Under the pieces are notes generated by a model that saw only the letters and a list, made by a program, of their open reading frames with translations, was not told the DNA's origin and ran no database searches. A stretch of DNA of 64,000 nt from Fontivita pretiosa (GTDB lineage: Bacteria; Planctomycetota; Phycisphaerae; Tepidisphaerales; Tepidisphaeraceae): contig NZ_CP191258.1 of NCBI RefSeq assembly GCF_050410795.1, positions 434,001 through 498,000 of the forward strand, written 5' to 3'. The translations under genes and the position numbers were made by a program. Position 1 is the stretch's first letter; every line of letters starts with the position of its first letter. Below, one piece after another: positions 9,283 through 17,249 of the stretch.

Positions 9283-10563
9283 TCAGTCAAATGCCTTGAA
9301 CGGCTGCTCTTCGACGGGTTTTCGGTTCAATCCGGCGGCGGTGATCGGATCGACAAAGACGCTGCGCACCGCGCGCCCGGGGGTCAGATCGCCAATCGGG
9401 CTGATCACCACGCGCTGGCCCGGGTTCAGGCCGGAAATGATCTCGGTCCGCTCGACGCTGCGCAGCCCGATTCTCACCTGTGGCTTGTGCAGCCTGCCAT
9501 CCTGGACGATGTAAACGGCGCCGCCCTGCACCGCCTGCGACGGCACCACCAGAGCGCGCGACTTCTCGGCCAGAATGAATGCAAGCTCCCCGGTCATCCC
9601 CGGCGCCAGCCGCGGCTCGATTTCATCCAGACGCACATCCACCTCGAACGTGCGACGATCCGGGTCGGCCTGATCGTAGATCCGCGTGACTTTTCCCCGG
9701 ATCGCGCGCCCGGCAAACGCATACAGCACCATCTGCACGGTTTGTCCGACATTGACCTTGGCCACATCCTCCTCGTCCACGTCGGCGCGCATCACGAGAT
9801 TTTCCGGTCGAACGTCCGCCACGCGCATGATCGGCTCGTTCACCGCCACGCGGGTGCCCACCGCGGTGGGCCGATCCAGCACGACCCCGTCGATCGGCGA
9901 TTTGAGCGTCTGTTCCTCCAGATTCCATTTGGCGATGTTCAGTGCCGATCGGGCGACCTCGACCTCGCGCGCAAGCTCCAGTTTCTTGGCGTCGCGCTGC
10001 GCCTTGATCGACTCGGCCTCGGTCAGCAGTTGCCGGGCGCGATCCATGGCACGGTCCAGGTCGCTCTGGGCGGCGGCGTTGTGCTGAAGCAGATCGGAGA
10101 TGCGGCGGACTTCGCGCTGGGCGATCTCCAGCAGCTCATTGGTGCCGCGCAGACGCGCGTCAAATTCCTGCAACACCGGCGAGGTCCGCTCGTCGGCACG
10201 GCGCAGCTTCTCGTCCAGCTCCGCCTGCGCCTTGTCGGCCAGGTAGGTCAACGCCGGATCGGCCACCACCGCCAGCGGCTGCCCTTTGCTGACACGGTCT
10301 CCCTTGTCGACGTGCACGACCGTGAGCGTGCCGGCGACACTGCTCTTGATCGGATACTCGCGTTGCGGCTCGATGGTGCCGGTGGAATAGAAGGCCTGGA
10401 CGACCGGACCCTCGACCGCTTCGCTGACGGTAACCAGTGGGCGAGCAAAATGCAGCAGGAGGTAACCGCCCGCCATCGTCCCCGCCAGCACTGCGGCCAG
10501 GGTCAGAATCCATTTCACGCCGCTGTGGGCAGGGGCTGGAGGTCGATTCATGGGGCGGTTCAC
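9283..10563 (-). CDS. HlyD-family periplasmic adaptor (membrane fusion protein)
   Basis: This adaptor probably links the downstream permease to an outer-membrane or periplasmic partner. The 426-residue protein has an N-terminal membrane anchor (about 16-38). A biotinyl-lipoyl half-motif lies near TIEPQREYPIKSSVAGTL. A coiled-coil hairpin of about 110 residues rich in Glu, Arg, Ala and Gln follows, then the second lipoyl half (LKSPIDGVVLDRPTAVGTRV) and beta-barrel regions with LAPGMTGEL. The frame opens with GTG; an ATG four codons later is an alternative. A promoter with a symmetric -10 lies just upstream. Confidence 0.88.
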   Translation of the reverse strand: MNRPMNRPPAPAHSGVKWILTLAAVLAGTMAGGYLLLHFARPLVTVSEAVEGPVVQAFYSTGTIEPQREYPIKSSVAGTLTVVHVDKGDRVSKGQPLAVVADPALTYLADKAQAELDEKLRRADERTSPVLQEFDARLRGTNELLEIAQREVRRISDLLQHNAAAQSDLDRAMDRARQLLTEAESIKAQRDAKKLELAREVEVARSALNIAKWNLEEQTLKSPIDGVVLDRPTAVGTRVAVNEPIMRVADVRPENLVMRADVDEEDVAKVNVGQTVQMVLYAFAGRAIRGKVTRIYDQADPDRRTFEVDVRLDEIEPRLAPGMTGELAFILAEKSRALVVPSQAVQGGAVYIVQDGRLHKPQVRIGLRSVERTEIISGLNPGQRVVISPIGDLTPGRAVRSVFVDPITAAGLNRKPVEEQPFKAFD

Positions 10564-10581
10564 AGCTTGAGGTTGTACCCC

Positions 10582-10609
10582 AGTATACTGAGGTCGGCGC
10601 GGTTGTGAA
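10582..10609 (-). promoter_or_regulatory. Promoter of the adaptor-permease pair with symmetric -10
   Basis: Minus strand: TTCACA (10609-10604), a 16-bp spacer and TATACT (10587-10582). The -10 sits in the perfect palindrome CAGTATACTG (10581-10590), so it also reads as TATACT on the plus strand. Confidence 0.6.
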
Positions 10610-10787
10610 TTCCGTCACGATGCCGGGTGTATGGCCAGATCGCGGATAGACCGCCCCGGGACCGCGCAGGGAATCTGAGCAGCAGCACCCCCGCCTGTGT
10701 CGCGGCTTGCCCGCCCGCCGCTCGCCGCTGGCTCGGCCTGCCCGCTCGATGTAATCCGCCGCCAGTCAACCACTTCGCGGTTTTCGC

Positions 10788-10816
10788 TTGACAGCTTTAC
10801 GCACCACTTCTACGCT
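10788..10816 (+). promoter_or_regulatory. Promoter of the bifunctional nuclease family gene
   Basis: A perfect TTGACA -35 (10788-10793) is followed by a 17-bp spacer and TACGCT (10811-10816), a weak -10. The leader to the ATG at 10861 would be about 38 nt and contains GGGAG eight bases before the start. Confidence 0.55.
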
Positions 10817-10860
10817 CGTTTCAGACGCAGCGTGGAAGCGAGGCGTCGGGAGCAGTTGGC

Positions 10861-11253
10861 ATGCCCGTTCAGATGGAGCTGCACAAGATCATCATCTCCG
10901 ACATGCAGGAGCAGCAGATCATCGTCCTTAAAGAAGTGGACGGTGAGCGGAAGTTCCCGATCGTCATCGGCACCCCCGAAGCCAGCGCCATCGACAGGCG
11001 ACTGAAAGGGATCCCCATGCCCCGGCCGATGACGCATGACCTGCTGGCCAACGTGATCGAGCAGCTCGGCGGCACCGTCGAGCGGATCGAGATCACCAAC
11101 CTCCAGGACCACACGTTCTTCGCCACCATCCACATCCGCCAGAACGGTCAGACCATCGAGATCGACAGCCGCCCCAGCGACGCGATCGCGCTGGGCATCG
11201 CCACCAGCGTGCCGATCTACGTGGCCGAGCATGTGCTGGATGAGGTGTGTTGA
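10861..11253 (+). CDS. Bifunctional nuclease family protein (DUF151)
   Basis: The 130-residue protein is a complete BFN/DUF151 domain. Recognisable phrases are LKEVDGERKFPIVIGTPEAS, MTHDLLANVIEQLGG, FFATIHI and DSRPSDAIALGIATSVPIYV, which define this family in bacteria and plants. Some members have been reported to have RNase and DNase activity; the role in planctomycetes is not known. It stands alone in a head-to-head arrangement with the adaptor gene, with its own promoter. GGGAG precedes the ATG at good spacing. Confidence 0.9.
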   Translation: MPVQMELHKIIISDMQEQQIIVLKEVDGERKFPIVIGTPEASAIDRRLKGIPMPRPMTHDLLANVIEQLGGTVERIEITNLQDHTFFATIHIRQNGQTIEIDSRPSDAIALGIATSVPIYVAEHVLDEVC

Positions 11254-11338
11254 GGGCGCGGGTCGAAGGACAGATCTCGCCATGATGTCCGTTTGGGACT
11301 CGGCCTTGCGTTGAAGATTGATTCAACAGGAATCGGCG

Positions 11339-12160
11339 TTAGCCCGGCAGCGTGAGCATCACCCGGCCGTTTTGAATCCCGACATGATACGTCCCGATCG
11401 GTTTTTCCGCGGGGCCGGCTTTGACCTGACCGCTGCGAGCGTCGAACTGCGAGCCGTGCTAGGGGCATTGCACCGTCCCGCAAATCAGCGCCCCATCCGC
11501 CAGCGAGCCGCCACGGTGCGTGCAGTGATCGTCGAAGGCGACAAAGCCCTCATCGGTCCTGGCCAGCACCAGACGGCGAGCGCCCGGCGCCCCCGGGGCG
11601 GTTGATTTCCATCGCACCAGCCACATCTGTCCCGGTTTCATTTCATCGGCGCCCTCGATCGCGATGCTTTGCCCGGCGGCGCCTTCGATGGTGATCTCGT
11701 GCCACTTTCCTGCATGCGCGAAGCGATGATCGACGCCGATTTGGTTGCGGAAGACCAGCGTTCCGCCGAGCCATCCGCCCAGGCTCACCATCGCCGTACC
11801 GGCCAGCTCCAGCACAAACGTAGTCCAACTCGGGACCAGCGTCGTCCAGTCTCGAAAGAACAGGCCGATCGCCACCAGCGCCAGCGCGGCGACGTTGATG
11901 ACCATATGCTGCGTGGCGCGTTTCCTTGCCGAGCTGCTCGGCGGCACGACGCTCAGGTAGTCGATCAGCCCCGGCACAGCCGCCAGCAACCCCATGACAA
12001 TTGTCGCGACGCTCGCATACGCGCCGGCCACAAAGAAGCTGGCGCGATCGAAGATCAGGCCGATCCCATCAGCGACAACACAGCCGTACAGAAATGCGAT
12101 GGGAAACGCGACCAATGCTGGGTGAAGCGGATGACCCTTGAACTGTGCGCGGCTCTTCAT
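11339..12160 (-). pseudogene. DUF2231-Rieske protein interrupted by an in-frame TAG
   Basis: The N-terminal 130 residues form a four-helix DUF2231 membrane domain (FKGHPLHPALVAFPIAFLYG). A Rieske [2Fe-2S] domain follows. The first ligand pair is intact (DDHCTHRGGSLADG). The second reads TVQCP, then TAG (11461-11459), then HGSQFDARSGQVKAG, and the frame continues 39 codons to a TAA at 11341-11339. Rieske proteins normally have CPWHG or a close variant here, so one change, TGG to TAG at codon 234, explains the break. The truncated product would lose the last cluster ligand. ATG 12160 has GAGG upstream; an ATG at 12190 is also in frame. The entry covers the whole interrupted gene. It may be a recent nonsense mutation or a sequence error. 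Confidence 0.8.
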
Positions 12161-12252
12161 GCGGGCGCCTCGTGGGAAAAGCCCGCGCATCGTAGCCCGC
12201 GGCGTTGTTGGCGCGAACCAGGATTATCGTTGGACCTGGCGATGTGTCAGGT

Positions 12253-12486
12253 TCATCCCAGCGCGCTCAGGTCCGCGCCGTGGTTGATGTGATAGACCGC
12301 TGCGTCGATCACCAGCGCCGGCACCGACTTCACTCCCGCCCGACGCGCCTCGTCGATCCGCGCCTTGTGCTGTCCCAGGTGGACACTCTCGACCTCGAAC
12401 CGCCTGGGATCCAGGCTTTGCGCGATGGCGTGTTCGGCGCTGACGCAGACCGGGCAGCCCGCGTGGTAGAATGTGGCTTTGATCAT
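12253..12486 (-). CDS. Small thioredoxin-fold protein with CPVC motif
   Basis: The 77-residue protein starts MIKATFYHAGCPVCVSAEHA. It has a CxxC redox motif at residues 11-14 after a first beta-strand and the cis-Pro-type phrase KSVPALVI near residue 55. It is a minimal thioredoxin/glutaredoxin fold, probably a cytoplasmic disulfide carrier or thiol reductant. AAAGGAG lies eight bases before the ATG. It diverges from the HxlR-type regulator at 12549, with less than 65 bp between start codons, suggesting that the regulator controls it. Confidence 0.8.
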   Translation of the reverse strand: MIKATFYHAGCPVCVSAEHAIAQSLDPRRFEVESVHLGQHKARIDEARRAGVKSVPALVIDAAVYHINHGADLSALG

Positions 12487-12548
12487 GACCCATGCTCCTT
12501 TGGCTGGAGGACTCGGAATTGAACCGTTCTACGCTCGAACAACACCCG

Positions 12549-12980
12549 ATGATTGCACCCAAAATCCGCTCGACAAGCGGGCACCGAAAGGTGTCCAGGG
12601 CACCGGACGGTGCAAATTCAGTCCCCGCCGAAAGAAAAAACCGTGCAGAAAAACCTTCTGCATCAGCGTGCGGTCCAACCGTCGCGGAAATGGTCGAGAG
12701 CGTCGTCGGTTGCAAGTGGTCGATGACCGTACTGACCGCATTGCGCGACGGCGTGTGCCGGCCGGGCGCGCTGGAACGCGCTTGTGTCGGCATCTCCACC
12801 AAGGTGCTCAACGAGCGGCTGCGGAAGCTGATGCGATTCGGGATTGTTGATCGGCGGGTCTACCCCGAAGTCCCGCCCCGGGTGGAATATCACTTCACGT
12901 CCTTCGGCCGTCGGTTCGTCGATCTGGTGGACGCTGTCCGCGCCTTGCAGCGGCGGTTGGACCAGTCTCGCAGAAAGTGA
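12549..12980 (+). CDS. HxlR-family transcriptional regulator
   Basis: The winged helix-turn-helix domain occupies the C-terminal 100 residues: EMVESVVGCKWSMTVLTALR, the recognition region GISTKVLNERLRKLMRFGIV, and the wing with VEYHFTSFGRRF. A conserved Cys just before the domain (ACGPTVAEM) matches the position of the redox-sensing Cys in HypR-like members. Two further Cys lie in VGCKWS and ERACVG. The start is uncertain: ATG 12549 is proposed, an earlier in-frame start at 12492 exists, and the first 40 residues look unstructured. It is divergent from the CxxC protein gene, which suggests thiol or electrophile sensing. Confidence 0.82.
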   Translation: MIAPKIRSTSGHRKVSRAPDGANSVPAERKNRAEKPSASACGPTVAEMVESVVGCKWSMTVLTALRDGVCRPGALERACVGISTKVLNERLRKLMRFGIVDRRVYPEVPPRVEYHFTSFGRRFVDLVDAVRALQRRLDQSRRK

Positions 12981-13125
12981 ACATGGAGTTGCGCAGAACG
13001 CGGATTCTGACGCCGCCTCTTCCTGGCGCGCCCATTTCCCGCCTCCGGCGCGTGCGATGATCGGTTGCATCCGCCGGCACGTCCGTGACACTGGGGACAT
13101 TCTTCTGTTTCCGCCGATCCGGGTA

Positions 13126-13131
13126 TATGAT
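13126..13131 (+). promoter_or_regulatory. -10 element implying a leaderless M50 protease mRNA
   Basis: TATGAT ends eight bases before the GTG start and no Shine-Dalgarno sequence is present. Transcription would start at or next to the GTG. No good -35 was found. Confidence 0.4.
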
Positions 13132-13139
13132 CCGGGGCT

Positions 13140-13787
13140 GTGTTTCTCGGCTATCTCAGTGAAGATCCGCAGTTCTACTTCGCGATCGTCATCACCGTGG
13201 TGGTGAGCATCTGCGTTCACGAGCTGGCGCACGGGATCGTGGCAATCCGGCTGGGCGATCGCACGCCTGTCGAGTCGGGACACATGACCCTCAATCCCCT
13301 GGTTCACATGGGGCCGATGGCGATCGTGTTCCTGCTGCTGGCCGGGATCTCGTGGGGATCGATGCCGATCTCGCCGGCGCGGCTGCGTGGACGCTATGCT
13401 CCGGCGCTGGTGGCGGCAGCGGGACCGGCGTCCAACGTCGCGCTGGCCGTGATGGCGCTGCTGGCCATGGGTCTGTGGGATCGTTTCGATCAGCGCGGCG
13501 TTGGGCAGATGCCCCATGCGCTGACTAACGCGCGATATCTGCTGGGCGTTTTTGCGTATGCCAACTTCGCCCTGGCGATGTTCAACCTGATCCCCGTGCC
13601 ACCTCTGGACGGCTGGCGCATCCTGGCCAACCTCAGCCGCAGCTACCAGCGGATGGTGGAGTCACCGTCGGCCGGCGGGATGATGGTGGTGCTGCTGGTG
13701 GTTCTGCTGCTGGGCGCAGGCAAAGTGATTGCGCCGTTGGCGGCTGCGCTGGTCCGCCAGGGACTTTGGCTCATCCGCGGCTACTGA
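13140..13787 (+). CDS. Site-2-protease-like M50 metalloprotease
   Basis: This is an intramembrane zinc metalloprotease of the compact, PDZ-less group. The 215-residue protein has five or six hydrophobic segments. The zinc site VHELAHGIVAIRLGD (HExxH) lies near residue 24, and the third ligand region NLIPVPPLDGWR near residue 155. The GTG start at 13140 was chosen because it is the only start before the first helix. Its substrate is unknown. Homologues of this size in many bacteria are general housekeeping membrane proteases. Confidence 0.88.
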   Translation: MFLGYLSEDPQFYFAIVITVVVSICVHELAHGIVAIRLGDRTPVESGHMTLNPLVHMGPMAIVFLLLAGISWGSMPISPARLRGRYAPALVAAAGPASNVALAVMALLAMGLWDRFDQRGVGQMPHALTNARYLLGVFAYANFALAMFNLIPVPPLDGWRILANLSRSYQRMVESPSAGGMMVVLLVVLLLGAGKVIAPLAAALVRQGLWLIRGY

Positions 13788-13813
13788 GCCGCAACCGCGG
13801 ATCCGAGATCCGA

Positions 13814-15793
13814 TCAGTATCCGGGACCAACAGCGCCTCCCATGCCCGGCGGCGCGCCGGGTCTGCCGCCCGGGCCGGCCGCGGTACCGCCCCCCGCCGC
13901 CGCCGCCGCAGCCTGCGCCGCAGCCGTGATCTGCTCTTTCATCTGCCGATACTTCGGATCCTGGATATCGCTGGCCGGCTCGCGGCGGTGCAGCCGGCCA
14001 TTGGGATCCAGCAGCAGCACATACACGCTTCCGCTGCGCTGATCGGCGCCCACATCCACCAGCGTCCAGCCGGTTGCGAAGTCCGCCTTGGGATCCCGCC
14101 CGCCGATCTCGTCGCCCGCCTGTACCGTGAACTCCTTGTACTGATGCTCACCGTCCTGATAACTGAAAACTTCGACCCGGGCACTGGGATTGGCGGCGCT
14201 GGAGGGCATCGCGCGCGCCACCCAGAACCGCACCTTGGACGGCACATTCACCTCATCGGTCCAGGCGCTGGGTTTGGCGGTGAGCGCGAACTGCTCGGCG
14301 AACTTGGGATCCTTGGCGATGTTCACCGCGCCGAAGATGGGATTCTTGATCCGGTAGACCACGCGATAGCGATAGGTCTTGCCCGGCTCGACGGTGTCAT
14401 CGTGTGCCCAGCCGACGATCGGTTTTCCCGGGTTGCTGCTGCTCCACTCACGAGGATTGAACTCGCCCGGAGGCAGCGGGTAATTCAGGGACTGGGGTTG
14501 AGGCTGCCCCTGTCCCGGGAACGGCAGCATCTCATCCTCGAAGCCGGGCATGGGAAATCCCGGTCCCGGGAAGGCGCCGGGGCCGTAGCCGCCCGGGAAC
14601 GGCGGCGGCACCGCGCCCGGTCCGCCGCCACGCGGGTTGGCGGGTCTGCCGCCGTCATTGGGGCCGTAGTCCGGCACGCCACCTCCACCACCGGGGAATC
14701 CGCCGCCGGGGAATCCGCGGCGTCCGCCGCCCGGCGGTGGCGGAGCGCTGCCACGACGCTGCTGCGCCTGTTCCTTTCGACGCTGTTCTCGCAGGATCTG
14801 CACCTGCCGACGCTGTTCCAGCGTCAGCTTCATCAGTTCCGACATCGGCGCGTCGATGTACCGCTGCGGATCGAACTGCTCGGCCATGACCTGCTGCGCC
14901 TCCTCACCGGGCAGTGTCCAGGTGTCGCCTTTGACTACCTGATAAAACGGCGGCTGCATGATCGCCGGCTGATTCGCGTTGGCCCAGGTCAGGTATCCCC
15001 AAAGCACCTGCACGGGTGAGCCGTCGGCCGGGAAGGGCTGAAGCTCGACCGTAGCGGGTGGAGGCACCTGAGTGGTTGGCCCCCAGCCCTCGGCCAGCAG
15101 TTCCTGGCGTTCCAGCACGACGCGCAGAAAAGTAGTGGTAAACGCGCCATCGGGGATTTTCGCTTCCTCAAACGCCTGCACCAGCCCCGCCGGATCGATT
15201 TCATAGCGAACGGTTACCCAGCTCTTGTCGATGCCCTTGACGCCGGCGGGAACGGCCGGGGGGGGCTGGCCCGCCGTCAGCCCGCCGGGCGGAGGCTGCA
15301 GCACGTTGGAAAGCCCATTGCCGGTCTTCAGCTCGCGAGCAGGAGGAGGCTGCGGCAACTTTTCGACCTTGGCGACTTCGATCCCGCCCGGCTGGGGTGT
15401 CTGACGTTCGGGCGTGCCCGGGGTGCTGCCCGGGGGCTTGGGCAGATCAACCACGATGCCGGTCTTGGGCGGCAGGATGGCGGCGATCGTGTCCAGCTTT
15501 GGCTCGGGCGCACCCGCGTAATCCATCGCCTTGCGGAACGCCGAAACAAACTGCGGCTCGGGAATCTTCGGCACCCGCTTCTCGTCCATCTTGCGCCGCA
15601 GCTCCGCCACAACCGTCTCACTGATGTACCGGTCCACTTCGCCCGGCGAGAGCGGGCCGTCGGGCTTGATCCCCTCGACCTGCACCGGAGGCGAGATCAG
15701 GTACGCCCAGGCCATGTACAGCACGTAGATCCCGCCCAGACCGAGCACGATCCACTGCACGTTGGTTTCCAGAAAGTCCAGCAGCTTTTTCAT
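13814..15793 (-). CDS. Membrane-anchored Gly/Pro/Phe-rich protein of the PilM cluster
   Basis: I do not recognise a named family. The 659-residue protein has one N-terminal membrane helix (about 14-33). An alpha/beta periplasmic region interrupted by Pro-rich linkers follows, then a Gln/Arg-rich coiled-coil stretch (about 335-360). A long low-complexity segment made of PGGG, FPGG and GFP units covers about 365-450. Next is a compact domain with YRYRVVYRIKNPIFGAVNIA, and the tail is Ala/Gly/Pro-rich. It is the last gene of a minus-strand cluster behind PilM and a second anchored protein. A role as a periplasmic type IV pilus or secretion alignment component is inferred only from this position. 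Confidence 0.7.
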   Translation of the reverse strand: MKKLLDFLETNVQWIVLGLGGIYVLYMAWAYLISPPVQVEGIKPDGPLSPGEVDRYISETVVAELRRKMDEKRVPKIPEPQFVSAFRKAMDYAGAPEPKLDTIAAILPPKTGIVVDLPKPPGSTPGTPERQTPQPGGIEVAKVEKLPQPPPARELKTGNGLSNVLQPPPGGLTAGQPPPAVPAGVKGIDKSWVTVRYEIDPAGLVQAFEEAKIPDGAFTTTFLRVVLERQELLAEGWGPTTQVPPPATVELQPFPADGSPVQVLWGYLTWANANQPAIMQPPFYQVVKGDTWTLPGEEAQQVMAEQFDPQRYIDAPMSELMKLTLEQRRQVQILREQRRKEQAQQRRGSAPPPPGGGRRGFPGGGFPGGGGGVPDYGPNDGGRPANPRGGGPGAVPPPFPGGYGPGAFPGPGFPMPGFEDEMLPFPGQGQPQPQSLNYPLPPGEFNPREWSSSNPGKPIVGWAHDDTVEPGKTYRYRVVYRIKNPIFGAVNIAKDPKFAEQFALTAKPSAWTDEVNVPSKVRFWVARAMPSSAANPSARVEVFSYQDGEHQYKEFTVQAGDEIGGRDPKADFATGWTLVDVGADQRSGSVYVLLLDPNGRLHRREPASDIQDPKYRQMKEQITAAAQAAAAAAGGGTAAGPGGRPGAPPGMGGAVGPGY

Positions 15794-15827
15794 GGTGCAC
15801 CTGCTCTGCTCGTCACGTCCGTCATGG

Positions 15828-17162
15828 TTACATCCCGGGCTGCGCGCCGGGCTGCGGCGCCAGCCCGAGGTTGCGCTTGATCATCACCGGCATCAGCGGC
15901 TCGGTCCACTTCCGCAGCAGCAGCGCCTCGCACTGCACGTCAAGCTGCACCACCGGTTTCTCGCCATACAGATATCCCGCCAGCTCCATCACCGCCGGAT
16001 CCACCGGCGAATTGTTCAGTGTCAGCGTGCTGGACAGACTGGTGCTCAGCACAGTGATGAATCTGTTTCGCGACAGCTCCTGAAGCACTAGCGGAATCCG
16101 CTCGGCATCCACGTCCATCCGCACCGTGAAATGAATCACGTCGTATACGCCATTGCTGATCCGTCCGGTCGGCGAAACGGTGAAGTTCTGGGGAATCTGC
16201 CCCGCCGGATCGGAGTTGGTCGCCACAGGCATGCCCTCCGGCGAGGCCATCTGCTGCTGGGGGAACAGCACATCCGGCAGCTCGATGCGAACCAGCCGCT
16301 TCACCACCGACTCCGTGACGTTCCTGGCGCCGCGATTGGCGGCGGCGATGGCGCGGGCCACGTCCTCGTGAATCCACAGCCCAACCTGCGCCTCGAACAC
16401 CGCCGACGGATCCGGCGGCGCATTGAACTGCCCGGGGTTGACCAGCGCCGGCATCGGGTCCACCGCCGACGGAATGCCCCCCACCGCCGGATTGCTGCTG
16501 GGCTCGATGTACACCAGGCACTCCTCGGCCACCTTCTTCTGCATGTTCGAGGCGATCTTGGGCAGCGTGGCCTGAAGCTCAGCCTGAACCTGCGGCTCGT
16601 TGATCGGCTGCCCCTGGGTATTCAGAGCGCGTTTGGCCTCGATCTCCAGACGCTTTCGTTCACGCTCGGCCTGGATCTCCTGATCGGTCGGCGGAGCGCC
16701 GGCACGCATGATCTCCCACAGGAATGAGTTCTTGCGGTTCTGTGGATCGTAGAAGTTGAACTTGCGGATGTATTTGTCGCGGAACTGGATCAGGCTGTAG
16801 GGAGTGCCCTGCGGCAAAGCGCCAGGCTCCAGAAGCTGATGCTGATTCAGCTCCAGAGCCAGCTTGAGCATTTCGATGGCCTCGGCCTTGACCTTGTCCA
16901 CCGCCTCGCGTCCCACTTTGGCCACCGCCTCGGTGGGAAACATCGGCAACGGCTCGGCCTGCTGGGTCTCGAGGCTGATGATCGGCAGGCTCCGCTGCTT
17001 CTGAGCCAGATTCTTCAGCGTCTGATACACCTGCTTGCGAGAGTCGGCCTTAGCCTGAAGCTCCGCATAGTACCCGTTGATCGGATAGAAGACTGCGGCG
17101 ATGGCAATCAGGATCACCACGCCACAGATGATGCTGACCAGGTTCTTCTTTACCAGTTCCAT
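15828..17162 (-). CDS. Inner-membrane-anchored protein of the PilM cluster
   Basis: The 444-residue protein has a short cytoplasmic start (MELVKKN), one membrane helix (about 8-28) and then a long periplasmic part. The first 120 residues after the helix look coiled-coil (YAELQAKADSRKQVYQTLKN). The C-terminal 150 residues contain a ferredoxin-like alpha/beta pattern (FTVRMDVDAERIPLVLQELS) typical of PilN/PilO or GspM-like bitopic proteins. Family membership was not proven. It lies 34 bp upstream of the Gly/Pro/Phe-rich gene and 87 bp downstream of pilM. The likely role is an assembly-platform component working with PilM. Confidence 0.68.
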   Translation of the reverse strand: MELVKKNLVSIICGVVILIAIAAVFYPINGYYAELQAKADSRKQVYQTLKNLAQKQRSLPIISLETQQAEPLPMFPTEAVAKVGREAVDKVKAEAIEMLKLALELNQHQLLEPGALPQGTPYSLIQFRDKYIRKFNFYDPQNRKNSFLWEIMRAGAPPTDQEIQAERERKRLEIEAKRALNTQGQPINEPQVQAELQATLPKIASNMQKKVAEECLVYIEPSSNPAVGGIPSAVDPMPALVNPGQFNAPPDPSAVFEAQVGLWIHEDVARAIAAANRGARNVTESVVKRLVRIELPDVLFPQQQMASPEGMPVATNSDPAGQIPQNFTVSPTGRISNGVYDVIHFTVRMDVDAERIPLVLQELSRNRFITVLSTSLSSTLTLNNSPVDPAVMELAGYLYGEKPVVQLDVQCEALLLRKWTEPLMPVMIKRNLGLAPQPGAQPGM

Positions 17163-17249
17163 GGGGCTGATCTCGGCTGAGCTGGACGTCGGTCTGTCCT
17201 GGTTTTCGGTTCTTCCAAGCGTACTGCTGCGCGGTACTGAGCTGCGCAG

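Noticed and set aside
11339..11461. TAG in the Rieske gene as pyrrolysine or other recoding
   Set aside because: TAG serves as an ordinary stop for hppA, the sigma factor gene and nnrE in this window, and a Trp codon one base away is the simplest source.
14500..14760. Collagen-like tract of the 13814-15793 gene as a tandem DNA repeat
   Set aside because: The repetition is at the protein level with variable codons; no exact DNA repeat unit.
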